Source: Spiroplasma endosymbiont of Agriotes lineatus (GTDB lineage: Bacteria > Bacillota_I > Bacilli_A > Mycoplasmatales > Nriv7). From it: a DNA stretch of 64,000 nt. The DNA lies in contig NZ_OZ026448.1 in assembly GCF_964019485.1 (NCBI RefSeq), positions 1 to 64,000 on the forward strand, given 5' to 3'. A program made the translations under genes and the position numbers. The notes beneath the pieces were generated by a model that worked only from the letters and a program-made list of their open reading frames with translations, did no database searches and was not told the origin of the DNA. This document shows, one piece after another, positions 34,545-46,353 of this stretch. Each line of letters begins with the position of its first letter. The stretch's first letter is position 1.

Positions 34545-34692
34545 GATTAATTTTTATTGTGTAAAAATTTAATAATATGATAGAATGATAACGAATAAAA
34601 ATGATAATAACAAGAAAGGCGGGGTTAGTTTAGTATAATTAGCTGATTGTTTTACTTCTTTAAAACAATGTCTAAGAAAACTAAACGCAATC
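34545..34692 (+). repeat. ~150 bp short TIR element, copy C, upstream of pyrH
   Basis: TTGTGT, 18 bases, TAGAAT, then an 18-codon ORF (MITNKNDNNKK...), then ATTGTTTTACTTCTTTAAAACAAT hairpin and CTAAGAAAACTAAACGC. It lies in the orientation of pyrH, ending 73 bases before its start, so the promoter-like part could serve pyrH unless the hairpin terminates. Confidence 0.65.
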
Positions 34693-34765
34693 AATTAAAG
34701 TTTTTCTTTTTATTTAAAAAAATCTCGCATAAAATATATATTGAGAAAAGAAGTAGGTGTGAATA

Positions 34766-35488
34766 ATGAAATTTAAATATAAGCGATGTTTATTAAAAAT
34801 TAGTGGTGAAGCTTTAGGCGGGGTTAGCATTTATGATCCACAACGAATGAAAAATATTGTTAAACAAATTATTAATTTATCGCAAGAAGGAATTGAAATT
34901 GCTGTTGTTGTTGGTGGTGGTAACATTTGAAGAGGAGTTAATGCTAAAATCGTTGGTTTAGATAAGGTTAATGCTGATTATATGGGGATGTTAGCCACGG
35001 TAATGAATGCTTTAGCTTTAGAAGCTGAATTTAAAAATCAAAGCTTTGATAAAGTAATTATTCAGTCATCAATTGAAATGAATAAAATTTGTGAACCTTA
35101 TTATTTTAAAAAATGTATGTCACGATTAGCCAAAGGTTGCGTTGTTATTTTGGCAGCAGGAACAGGATATCCTTATTTTACAACTGATACTGCAGCGGCA
35201 TTACGAGCAGCGGAAATTAAAGCCGATGTCTTATTAATGGCTAAAAATGGTGTAGATGGTGTTTATAGTGCTGATCCAAAAATTGATAATACTGCTATTT
35301 ATTATAAGTTTTTAACTTATGAGGATATAACGCAAAAACAATTACGAGTAATGGATTTAACAGCAATTACAATGAGTATGGAAGCTAATTTAAAGATTAT
35401 TGTGTTTGATATTAATGAACCAGATAATATTGTTAAAGCCTTACAGGAAAATACTAAAATTACTATTATTAGTAGTAGCAATAGTTAA
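34766..35488 (+). CDS. pyrH: Uridylate kinase
   Basis: PyrH phosphorylates UMP to UDP. It has 240 residues of the amino acid kinase fold. LLKISGEALGG is the phosphate motif, VVVGGGNIWRG contains the glycine loop, and TDTAAALRAAEIKAD the nucleotide region. TGA at 34930 is Trp. It precedes frr by 53 bases, the usual pyrH-frr pair. Confidence 0.94.
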
Positions 35489-35541
35489 AGTTTTTAAGAA
35501 ATAGTATTAAATTAAAGTAATAAAGATAAGGATAATAATTA

Positions 35542-36099
35542 ATGTTAATTGAGGAATTACAATTAGAGATTGAACAGACAAAAGAAGAAATGAAAAAGGT
35601 TTTAGAAAATTTGCGATATGAATTAAATAAGATTCGTGCGGGAAGAGCTAATCCTTTAATTCTTGCTTCTGTTTTGGTAGACTATTATGGTAGTTTAACT
35701 TCAGTTAATCAAGTTGCTTCAATTACGGTTGTTGAAGGGCGGCAACTTGTTATTAAACCTTATGATCGAAGTATTATTAAACAAGTTATTGCCGCGATTA
35801 CTAAAGCTAATTTGCAAGTTTCATTGCAAGACCAAGGTGATTATATTAGGATGAATATTCCTCAGTTAACTGAAGAAAAACGCAAAGAATTTGTTCGGCA
35901 AGTAAAAAAGATTGCTGAAGAAATGCGAGTTCGGATTCGTAATTTAAGACGAGATATTAATGAAATTATTAAAAAATCTAAATTGCCTTTAGATGATGTT
36001 AAATCTTATCAAGAAGATATTCAAAAATTAACTGATAAGCATATTGCTAAGGTTGATGTTATTGCTTTAAAAAAAGAAAAAGAATTAATGACGATTTAA
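35542..36099 (+). CDS. frr: Ribosome recycling factor
   Basis: RRF splits post-termination ribosomes with EF-G. It has 185 residues, the standard length. IRAGRANP, YYGSLTSVNQVASI and the C-terminal RVRIRNLRRDINE are the family hallmarks. A strong terminator follows at once. Confidence 0.95.
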   Translation: MLIEELQLEIEQTKEEMKKVLENLRYELNKIRAGRANPLILASVLVDYYGSLTSVNQVASITVVEGRQLVIKPYDRSIIKQVIAAITKANLQVSLQDQGDYIRMNIPQLTEEKRKEFVRQVKKIAEEMRVRIRNLRRDINEIIKKSKLPLDDVKSYQEDIQKLTDKHIAKVDVIALKKEKELMTI

Positions 36100-36103
36100 T
36101 GGA

Positions 36104-36136
36104 AACAAAACTCTCCTAGATAAAGGAGAGTTTTGT
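36104..36136 (+). terminator. Terminator after frr
   Basis: ACAAAACTCTCCT pairs with AGGAGAGTTTTGT, followed by T-rich DNA. Confidence 0.85.
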
Positions 36137-36187
36137 TTTTTAAAGTTATTTACGAGCATATTTTTTACAGTAATATAAATTTTAATA

Positions 36188-36385
36188 TAATGCGGGAAAA
36201 AATAGGAAAATCAGAATTAGAGCGAAGGCAGCAATCTCTCAATAACTACATCGCATTGTTCTTCCGAAATCTTTAATTTTGATAAGAGCATTGTTGCTAC
36301 TAAAGTTAAGAGAATTAAAGCAAGCAACGAAATGCCAAAAAGCACGATTGCTATTTTTGCTTTTATTTGACTGAAATAAGAAATT
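36188..36385 (-). pseudogene. Membrane protein remnant cut by IS3
   Basis: On the minus strand one frame reads SYFSQIKAK, a hydrophobic helix (IAIVLFGISLLALILLTLVA) and KLKISEEQCDVVIE. After a shift near 36243 a second hydrophobic run AAFALILIFLFFPALY ends at a stop. Two membrane segments with a frame break suggest the C-terminus of a lost small membrane protein. The IS3 copy at 36386 removes the rest. No family is recognised; a viral or mobile-element origin is possible. Confidence 0.45.
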
Positions 36386-36468
36386 TGGATAGGTTACAAT
36401 AAGTTGGACCATATTTATTTGGACTTTCAAATAAAATAAAATTATTAAGAAAGTAGGAATATAAAAAA

Positions 36469-36744
36469 ATGGGCAAAAATTCATATAAAGATGAATTTAA
36501 AAAACAAATTGTCATGTTTTATCAAAACGGGAAAAGCATTATTGAAATTATTAATGAATATGGTATTTTAAAATCTGCTATTTATAATTGAATAAAATCA
36601 TTCGATAATTCTGGTTCTTTTAAAGCAAAAGATAATCGAAGTAATGAAAAAAATGAATTAATTTACTCACGAAAAGAATTAAAAAAATTACGAATGGAAA
36701 ACGATATTTTAAAGCAAGCGGCACTGATAATAGCCAAAAAATAA
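36469..36744 (+). CDS. IS3-family transposase orfA, copy 2
   Basis: 91 residues starting [20 protein letters not shown], with the same helix-turn-helix and terminal zipper ([13 protein letters not shown]) as copy 1. Intact. Confidence 0.82.
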
Positions 36745-37581
36745 CAATAATTAATAACAACAAAAACAAATATTCAGTGAGGAAAATATGTAAGATTTTG
36801 GGTTTATCAAAATCAACATATTATTATCAACCTAATAAATGTACTATAACAAGCATGTTAATAATTATGAACAAGAAGTTATCGGTGCGTTTAATAAAAA
36901 TCGCAAAATTTATGGGGCTCGTAAAATTAAAGCCGTTTTAATAAGAAAAGATATCATCTTATCGCGGCGAAAAATCAGATGCATTATGATCAAAAATAAT
37001 TTGGTTTCTAAATACACCAAATTAAAATATCGTAATCACAAAAAAACAGCTAATAATGCCCAAATCAGTAATGTTTTAAACCTTGAATTTAACAATAAAA
37101 ACCAAATAAAGCTGTTGTTAGTGATTTAACACATGTGTAAGTTGGAGGAAAATGACATTATATTTGCTTATTAATTAACTTGTTTAATCGTTAAGCAATC
37201 GGCTATAGTGCCGGGCCAAACAAAACCGCTGAACTAGTTCGACAAGCTTTTCATAAGGATAACACGACCATTAAAACAAATAATTTTATTTCATACCGAT
37301 CGCGGTAATGAGTTCAAAAATAAAATCATTGATGAAATTTTAATAACTTTTAACATTAAAAGATCATTAAGCAATAAAGGTTGTCCTTATGATAATGCTG
37401 TGACTGAAACAACTTACAAAACCTTTAAAACAGAATTTATTAAGGGTAAAAAATTTACAAACTTAACACAATTAAAATGCGAACTATTTGATTTTGTTAA
37501 TTGATAAAACAATATTCGAATTTTCACGGCAGCTTAAATTATTTAACACCCGTTGAATTTAGAAAATGGCAGTCTACATAA
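36745..37581 (+). pseudogene. IS3-family transposase orfB, copy 2, several frameshifts
   Basis: Fragments in order are KICKILGLSKSTYYYQPNK, YNKHVNNYEQEVIGAFNKNR (new frame), ISNVLNLEFNN, then after two more shifts FHTDRGNEFKNKIIDEIL, NAVTETTYKTFKTEF and SLNYLTPVEFRKWQST. The catalytic residues exist but not in one frame. It is 57% or more like copy 1 by eye, so these are two related IS3 subtypes. Confidence 0.8.
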
Positions 37582-37700
37582 AAAGTGTCCTAAAAAAAGT
37601 TGCCGGTTGCCATACCATAATTTTAAGTATACTCAATAAATATCAAGAGTTTTCTACAAAATTAAAAAAATTTTAGATGTTATTTTTTTTAAATTTTAGA

Positions 37701-37706
37701 TATAAT
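37701..37706 (+). promoter_or_regulatory. -10 box of the tRNA-Ser promoter
   Basis: TATAAT 22 bases upstream of the tRNA. No good -35 is visible. Confidence 0.4.
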
Positions 37707-37727
37707 TATCTGTGTGTTAATCGCTAC

Positions 37728-37817
37728 GGAGCAGTACTCAAGTGGTTAAGAGGGCTCCCTGCTAAGGAGTTAGGTCAAGCAATTGGCGCACGAGTTCGAA
37801 TCTCGTCTGCTCCGCCA
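37728..37817 (+). tRNA. tRNA-Ser (GCU)
   Basis: The acceptor GGAGCAG pairs with CTGCTCC, then G and encoded CCA. The anticodon stem-loop CTCC-CTGCTAA-GGAG gives anticodon GCU (AGC/AGU). A long variable arm and the T-loop GAGTTCGAATCTC fit tRNA-Ser. Confidence 0.95.
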
Positions 37818-37845
37818 TTAATTTTAAATAATTTGAGATTGTTGT

Positions 37846-37879
37846 TAACAACTTTACAGTAAGTAAAGTTGTTTTTTTG
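37846..37879 (+). terminator. Terminator after tRNA-Ser
   Basis: ACAACTTTAC pairs with GTAAAGTTGT across AGTAA, followed by T7. Confidence 0.85.
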
Positions 37880-37946
37880 TGATATTAAGATAAAATTAAT
37901 ACATATTTAAAAAACAATATTTTATTTATAAGGTGGACTCAAATTA

Positions 37947-39467
37947 ATGTTAAATAAAAAAATGCGTTTAGCAATTACTTTTGTGCTTCTAGTCCTTTTA
38001 TTGGTGACTTGTATTTTTATTATTGCTAAATATATTGATTGATTATGAATTATTGGCGTAGTAACAATTTCATTTGGAACTTTAACAGCATTAATTATTT
38101 TTGTTTCTAACCGACCGGTACGAACAAAAGTTTCTTGAATTATTGCTGTGTATGCGTTACCAATTGTTGGTATTATAATTTTTATTATTTTTGGGCGAAC
38201 CTATCGTTATACTAAAGCACAAAAGTTTTATTTAAAAAAATATCAAGATTTTTATGCTAAAGAGGATTTTAATTATACGAATAACTTTTTAAAAAATGAA
38301 ATTAAAGAAGAACGAAGTATTTTACATTTAACTACCAATATATCACAAAGACCATTGTATGATCATACGAAAGTTGATTTAATAACTAATGGAATTAAAA
38401 AGTTTTCGTTGTTATTTAAAGACTTAGAAAGTGCTGAAAATTACATTCATATTAATTATTTTATTTTAGATGATGGTGAAATTTTAAAATATTTGACACA
38501 GTTATTAATTAGAAAAGCTTATCAAGATGTTAATATTCGCTTAATTTATGATCATGCTGGAAGTTTTTTTACGGTCTATCATGATACAATTCAGAAACTG
38601 AAGCGAGCTGGTGTTCATTTAAAAAGATTTTCACCGATAAATTTACCTTTTATTAGTGGTCGTAATAACTATCGTAACCACCGTAAAGATGTTATTATTG
38701 ATGGTAAGATTGGTTATACGGGGGGCATTAATGTTGGGGATGCTTATTGTCATTTAAGTTCTAAATATGGATTTTGACGCGATAGTCAAGTTCGTTTACA
38801 AGGTAGTGCTGTTCGTAGTTTAGAGTTAATATTTTTACAGGATTGATATTTTACAACCGGAGAATCGTTAGTTTTTGATAAGAAATTGTTAAAAAATGAA
38901 CCATATGATGGTAAAACTAGTAATATTGTTCAGATTATTGATGATGGTCCCAATACTTATGAAACGATTCAAAAGGATATTTATGTTAAAGTTATTTCTA
39001 GTGCTAAAAGTCGTGTTTGGTTGTCGACGCCTTATTTTATTCCGACTGATGATATTGTGACGGCATTAAAAAATGCTGCTAAGTCAGGTGTTGATGTCCG
39101 ATTATTAATGCCAGGAAAAACTGATAAATTTTTTATTCTTGATATTAGTCGTTCATATTATGATGAATTATTTAATTCAGGGATAAAAATTTATGAAATG
39201 AGTAATATTTTTAATCATTCAAAAACAGCATTAATTGATGATAATTTGGTTATTATTGGATCAACTAATTTAGATTTTCGTAGTCTTTATCACGATCATC
39301 AAACTATTGTTATTCTTTATGGTGATGCTAATAAGCAATTAGAAAAGAATTATTTATGAGATATTGAAAGAAGTATTCTTTTAACGACATCACCGTTAAA
39401 GAAAAAAAATTGATTTTATCGAGTATTGATTTTACCAATTGTTAAAATTTTTGATCCCTTATTTTAG
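37947..39467 (+). CDS. cls: Cardiolipin synthase (phospholipase D family)
   Basis: Cls condenses two phosphatidylglycerols. It has 506 residues. Two or three membrane segments occupy the first ~85. The two HKD motifs are NHRKDVIIDGKIGYTGG near 245 and HSKTALIDDNLVIIGSTN near 425. Several TGA codons are Trp. GGTGG precedes ATG 37947. It heads a five-gene plus-strand cluster with small gaps: an ART-like gene, proS, acpP and a Fur-type regulator. Confidence 0.93.
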
Positions 39468-39482
39468 GAAAGGAAAATAGTA

Positions 39483-40170
39483 ATGCGTAAAACAAAAAAA
39501 ATTAATAAAAAAATTGCTAAGCATTTAGAAAAACAAAATTTTTCTATGAGACTAGAAAAAAAACCAGAAGTTAAAGAAAAACGGGGTTTTTTTAGGCATT
39601 TATTTCCAAAAAGAGTTCAAAAAATTAATAAAGTTAATATTCATTTTGGATGAACACGAAACGCTACTAAAAGAATTATTAAGCAATTATTATTACAAAA
39701 TGTTGATCATTTTTATTTTTATAGTTCTATTGCTAATATTTTTTATATTTTAGAGCAAGGAATTAAACCAGCAAAATTTAAGAAACTTAAAGAAAACGAA
39801 AAGTATATTGTTTGAACGTATTTAGAAAAAGATGACCATCTTGAATTAGAATTATCTACTAGTAGTCGCCATCAATTTTGAAGTTGATGTTTAGAAAATG
39901 AGATTGATTTAACTACAGTGGCAATTTTTTATATTGATTTAGTGAAATTATATGAAAATACTAAAAAAGATTGAGAGTTTAATAATAATTTGCAAAAAGT
40001 TATAATTAATGAATTAATTAGTGTTAATGCTATTAGGGCAATCTTAATTAAAGATATGGAAGTATACAAAAGATTACAACAATATGTTTCTCATCAACAA
40101 ATTGATATTAAAATATTTTATGGTGATAAAGGTATTATTGAAGAAATTAAAAGAAAGGAGTTAAAAGTTA

Positions 40171-40178
<8 letters not shown>
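39483..40178 (+). CDS. Orphan DarT-like (DUF4433-like) protein, possible ADP-ribosyltransferase
   Basis: 231 residues, five TGA Trp codons and no frame break. The basic N-terminus (~50 residues) is followed by HFYFYSSIANIFYILEQGIKP, which resembles the DarT/DUF4433 opening (Y/H-x-T-x-x-x-N-L-x-x-I-L-x-x-G-L). Later segments include TSSRHQFWSW, VAIFYIDLVKLYE, and QKVIINELISVNAIRAILI, where the Glu fits the catalytic Glu of DarT-type transferases. No DarG macrodomain gene is adjacent. It starts 15 bases after cls and overlaps proS by eight bases. The family call is from pattern memory only. Confidence 0.5.
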
Positions 40179-41598
<1,420 letters not shown>

Positions 41599-41615
41599 AG
41601 GGGAGGAAGAATTTA

Positions 41616-41852
41616 ATGAATTGATTAGATGAAATTGCTAAATTATTGAAAGAAAAAAAAGGTATCAAAGTAAAAATATCATTAGAAACTAATTTCCGTA
41701 ATTTAGGTTTGGATTCTTTAGAATTGATGGATTTAATTATTTTAGCAGAAGAAGAATATAAATTTTGAATTCCTGATAATAAGTTAAGTGATATTTATAC
41801 TGTTCAGGATTTAATAACCATTATTGAAGAATTAGTAAATAGTAATAGTTAA
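41616..41852 (+). CDS. acpP: Acyl carrier protein
   Basis: 78 residues, with the phosphopantetheine site GLDSLELMDLI (Ser near 37) and the acidic helices of ACP. It is preceded by GGGGAGGAAG and lies between proS and a Fur-type gene. Mollicutes have limited fatty acid synthesis, so its role here may be in acyl transfer to phospholipid; that part is inference. Confidence 0.85.
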
Positions 41853-41867
41853 AAGGGTGTTAAAATT

Positions 41868-42368
41868 ATGAAATGAGATTATGAGAAATTAACGCAAATA
41901 TTAAAAAATAAAGGACACCGTTTAACTAATATTAGATTAGCAATATTAAAATTATTACTAAAGAAGCAACACCTAAATATTAATGGCATTATTAGAGAAC
42001 TGAAAAAAGAAAATGATGAACATAAGAATATTAATGTAATGTCAGTTTATAATACTTTAGATTTATTTTTGCAAGAAGAATTAATTTATCTTAATGTTTT
42101 TAATGGCCGAGATATTGTTTTTGAATTATCAAATCCTGTCTTAGTTCATTTAGTTTGTGAAACTTGTCATAAGGTTATTCATTTTAGTGAAGATATGCAT
42201 TTAAGTGATGAAGATTTTCAAGATAATTTGAAAAAATTAGAAGAAAAATTACAAAATGCTGATTTTAAACCGGTTTATTATAAATTAGAAGCACATGGGA
42301 TTTGTATATCTTGTCAAGAAAAAGAAGGGGCGCATAAAGTTTTGTTAGGTAGGAAAAGGTTTAAATAA
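41868..42368 (+). CDS. Fur-family metal-responsive regulator, tail supplied by a repeat
   Basis: 166 residues. The N-terminal winged helix contains GHRLTNIRLAILKLLL and SVYNTLDLFLQEELI. Two zinc-type pairs are CETCHKVIHF near 100 and CISCQEKEG near 147. The last ~12 residues (GAHKVLLGRKRFK) are encoded by the inverted repeat of the 305 bp element at 42327, so the native C-terminus is replaced. Which Fur subtype (Fur, PerR or Zur) cannot be told. Function is probably kept, as both zinc pairs are upstream of the junction. Confidence 0.85.
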
Positions 42369-42636
42369 TTTTTAATGAGAAGCAACGACAATTTAATTAT
42401 CATTTTATTTAAAAAATAAGTAATAAAACAAAATATTTAATATCAACAAACATAATCTCAATAAAAGGTTATAAAAACTAAGAAAAACGCTTATAAAAAC
42501 AACATCAAAATAAGTTTTTACAACAAAAATCATACATAAGAAATATATACTTAATTTGCATATTGAAATAATTTATATTATAAGTAAATGATTATTTTTT
42601 CTTTTTTTAAAAATACCTAAGAAAACTAAACGCGCC
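42327..42636 (+). repeat. ~305 bp TIR repeat, copy 6 (best preserved ends)
   Basis: Ends are GGGCGCATAAAGTTTTGTTA and, complemented from the right, GGGCGCGTTTAGTTTTCTTA: a 24 bp terminal inverted repeat with four mismatches. It joins the 3' end of the Fur-type gene. The minus-orientation 41-codon ORF is open (MIFVVKTYFDVVFISVFL...). Confidence 0.88.
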
Positions 42637-42793
42637 CGCCATTATTGCTATCATTACAAATGATTATTTTTATATTTTTTAATGAAATATATTGCATTTT
42701 TTGGAAAGTTTACCTAAATTTACCTAATGAAATGTTTTTGAGATATAATGGTTAGGGATTATTGTGGAAAGATAATGAAATAAGGAGGTCGTT

Positions 42794-43591
42794 TTGGAAG
42801 ATTTTGATTTTATTAAGAAATTAAAGCATATAAAATTTAATGAAGGCAATGTTATTAATGCCGGCATTGCTACTTTTATTTTAAATAACTTAGAACAAAT
42901 TGATAATTGAACATCAACAAGTGCTGCCGATGCTTGTTTTACTTCTTCTAGTTCAATAATTCGCTTTTGTCAAAAATTAAATCTAAGTGGTTGAACTGAA
43001 TTGAAGTATCAATTAAAAATTATTAATCAAAGAATTAAAATTTCTGAACGGCAAGTTAATTGTAATTTACAATTAAAAGATAATGTAGCCTATTTTTTTA
43101 ATGAATATAAAAAAATAAGAGATGAAGATAATAAAAGATTGTATTTAGATTTTATTAATAAAGATACTGATTTAATTGTTAAAAAAATTATTGATGCAAA
43201 AAAGATCTTTATTTTTGGTTTTGGAATTTCATATTATCCCGTTATTTCTTTCGTACAAAGATTGAGATGAGTAGATAAAAATGTTATTTGTGAGAATGAT
43301 ATTAATGTTATTTATTCATATTTGTCTTTAATTACCGAGGATGATGTTGTTATTTGCGTATCATTAAGTGGTACAAATAGTTTAATTGGTGAAATAATTG
43401 AAGAAGTAAAAGATAAAGGCTATTCAATCGGTATTTTTAACAAAGAAACAAAATTAGCTAAAAATTTTAAATCTTACTTTTTAATTACATCTGATGAAGA
43501 ACAATTGTGAAATGTTTTTTCAGTTAGATTGCAATTATTAATGCAATTATTAGATTTTTTATATGCAAAAATAATCAGATTTAAATTATAA
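42794..43591 (+). CDS. RpiR/MurR-family transcriptional regulator
   Basis: 265 residues. An N-terminal HTH_6 domain (TSAADACFTSSSSIIRFCQK, residues ~40-60) is followed by a SIS sugar-phosphate domain (IFIFGFGISYYPV; VVICVSLSGTNSLIGEII). TTG 42794 has AAGGAGG at six bases. It lies 30 bases upstream of a glucose/N-acetylglucosamine-type PTS permease, so it is probably the local phosphosugar-responsive regulator. Confidence 0.88.
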
Positions 43592-43621
43592 ATTTAAAAT
43601 AAAGGTAAGGATTAATATTAA

Positions 43622-45361
43622 ATGGAATTTAAATATATTTTTAATAGTTTTAAAAAACTTAAGCTAACATCTAATAATTTTCAACTAAAAAATACTTTAA
43701 AGCATTTTTGTAATAAAACAAGTTCAGGATTACAAAAACTTGCTAAATCATTAATGTTTCCGATTGCTATTTTACCTATCGCGGCAATATTAAGTCGCGC
43801 GGGCGGATTAATGATGGCTAAAGATTTTGGAATTACTGAGAACAGTGTTATTTGATATATTGGTTCAATATTTCAGACTATTGGCGGAAGCGCTCTTGAT
43901 AATCTTTCCGTTATTTTTGCTATTGGAGTAGCTTTTAGTTTTGCTAAAGATAATCGTGGTGAAGCAGCTCTTATTGGTTTTTTTGCTTATACAATATTAA
44001 TTGGCCTAATGACCATATTACCAAAAGTTTTTTATTCAACAATTTTATTAGATATTAACTTAGAAAATAAGTCAAGACTTTTATATCAACTTAAAAATAA
44101 TAAAGTTATTTATTCTATTGATATGGGAATTCTGAGTGGCATTATTGCTGGTATATTAGCAGCTACTTGTTATAATCGTTTTCAAAACATTAAGTTGCCA
44201 ACTGCTTTATCGTTTTTTTCTGGAAGAAGATTTGTGCCATTGGTTGTTATTTTAGTTTCTTTACCGATTGCTATTTTAGTAGCAATAATTTGACCTTGAC
44301 TTCAGTTAGGACTTTTAAGTTTTGGGCAAGCTATTGTTCCTGAAAAAGTTGACAATTCAACGCGTCATGTTCAATGAGGGGTTGCTGGCATTTATACAAT
44401 GCTTAATAGAGCATTAAATGCTAGTGGTTTAATGCGTATTTTTAATATTTATTTTTTTTGACAACACCCTTTTACTACTTCACAGAACAGAGTAGTTATT
44501 AATGGCGATATTCCCGCATTTCTTAGTAATGATTTAGTTATTGGTGCCGGATTATTTCAAAGTGGGTTTTTTCCAATTATGATGTTTGGATTACCAGCTG
44601 CCGCTCTTGCAATCATTAAATGTGCTCATCCTGAGCGAAGAAAAAAAGTTATGGCATTACTACTCGGAGCTGCATCAGTTTCATTTTTAACTGGGATTAC
44701 CGAACCATTAGAATTTAGTTTTATTTATGCAGCACCAGTATTGTTTCTTGTTCATATTATTTTATCAGGGATTATTGCTGCAATTACTGTTGGTTTTGGA
44801 ATTCGGATTGGTTTTGGTTTTTCTGCTGGTTTTATTGATTATGCTTTAAGTTTTTATCAATCAATAAAAATTGCTAAGATAACTTGGGAATCAGATGTTT
44901 CTCAGATGTGGGCGAACCCGGGTTGAATATTGCCAATTGGTATTTTAGGTGGTGGTGCTTATTATTTTTCTTTTAGTTATTTGATTAAGAAGTTTAATTA
45001 TCAGACATTAGGCCGCGAGCAAACTGTTAGTGAAATAGATAATTTGGATAATAGTTTACCACCGTCTTCTTATCAGCTATTAGCCAGAAAAATTTTGGAT
45101 ATTTTAGGAAAAGATAATGTTATTAGTGCTGATAATTGTATTACAAGGGTAAGAATTGTTGTTAAAAAAGTTGATGCTGAAAAAATTGAACAATTAAATA
45201 AAGTCAGATTTAAAGTAAGAAAAATTGTTAATAAGCTTAATTCGAAAATGATTTCAGATAATGATTTACAACTGGTTGTTGGCAATGATGCTCAATTTAT
45301 TGTTGATGAGTTAAAAAAAATGCTTCAATCATCAAAAGTGTTATTGGCAACTAATTTTTAA
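43622..45361 (+). CDS. PTS permease EIIC-EIIB, glucose/N-acetylglucosamine type
   Basis: 579 residues in the order IIC then IIB, without IIA. The IIC domain starts near 40 (LMFPIAILPIAAILSRAGG) and has about ten membrane segments and the signature GITEPLEFSF near 360. IIB carries the phosphorylated Cys in DNCITRVRI near 505. IIA must come from elsewhere. The exact sugar is not decidable; a MurR/RpiR neighbour favours an amino sugar or a related substrate. Confidence 0.9.
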
Positions 45362-45436
45362 AAGTAGAAAATAGTTTTTATTTTAAAAGTATTAAAAGAA
45401 GGTGAATGGGGATTGTTGTTAGTGCTGTAAATAATA

Positions 45437-45472
45437 AAAAGAAAAAGGTGGTATTACTACCTTTTTCTTTGT
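45437..45472. terminator. Terminator between the PTS gene and the minus-strand degV
   Basis: AAAGAAAAAGGTGG pairs with CTACCTTTTTCTTT, with T-runs for either direction between convergent genes. Confidence 0.8.
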
Positions 45473-45481
45473 TAATTTTAT

Positions 45482-46342
45482 TTATTGTTTAACAACAATA
45501 ATTCCTACGGAATTAACACCGGCGTGACTGACAAAGCAGTTAGGGAGGAATGCTTTTTTGATTTTAAGTTCGGGGTGGTTGGTTATAATTTTGTTAATAA
45601 TTGTGATGATTTTTTTATCACATTGTGATGTGAGAATTTCTAAAATGTAATTTTCATTTTTAATAAATTCTTTAATTTTCGTGATTACGCTTTCAATAGC
45701 GTTATTTAAAGTTCTGGCAATCCCGCTTTTTTCTGATATTTCTCCGAATTTAATAATGACTTTAACACGGATTAAACTTATTAGGGAAGCAACAACAGAT
45801 TTGGCACGGCCACCTTTAGAAAGTCGCAAGATGTCTTCAGGGATAATGTAAATTAAACTATTTTTTTTTACTTGGGTTACCATTTTATTAATATCACTAA
45901 CGTTGCCACCATTAGTTACAATTTCACTAGCTTTGATTGCTAATGTGCTATTAAATGTAGCGGCTCCATTAGTGTCAATAATATGAACACGATTTTTAAA
46001 TTCAATTTCTTGTGATAATATATAGGCATTTTGGTATTGACCAGATAATCCTTTAGCAATCGGAATAAAAATAATTTCATCATTTCCTTCAGCTAATAAT
46101 TTTTGTCATAAGTTCATTAGTTTCCCTGGTGATGATTGACTAGTTTTAGTATATTCACCACTTTTAACACGAGCATAAAAATTAGATTTTTTAATGTCAT
46201 TAATGGTGTCTTCAATTTCAGTTCCATCTTCAAAACTTATTAATAAGGGAATGATATTAATATTTTTTTCTTTTAGGGTTGTAAGGTCAAGATTGCTAGA
46301 TGAATCAACAATAATAGCAATTTTCTTATTTATGTTAGACAT
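45482..46342 (-). CDS. DegV-family fatty acid-binding protein, paralogue 1
   Basis: 286 residues. DegV proteins bind fatty acids and present them to fatty acid kinase. IAIIVDSSSNLD at the start, TSQSSPGK near 75, GLSGQYQNA near 95 and RLSKGGRAK near 190 are the family motifs. ATG 46342 has AAAGGA at seven bases. Eleven bases separate it from paralogue 2. Confidence 0.88.
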
Positions 46343-46353
46343 TTCTTTATCCT

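Larger units (their letters stand above)
36386..37604 (+). mobile_element. IS3-family insertion sequence, copy 2
   Basis: Nearly full-length copy with left end GGATAGGTTACAATAAGTTG and right end complement GGCAACTTTTTTTAGGACAC. It has an intact orfA and a broken orfB. Confidence 0.85.
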
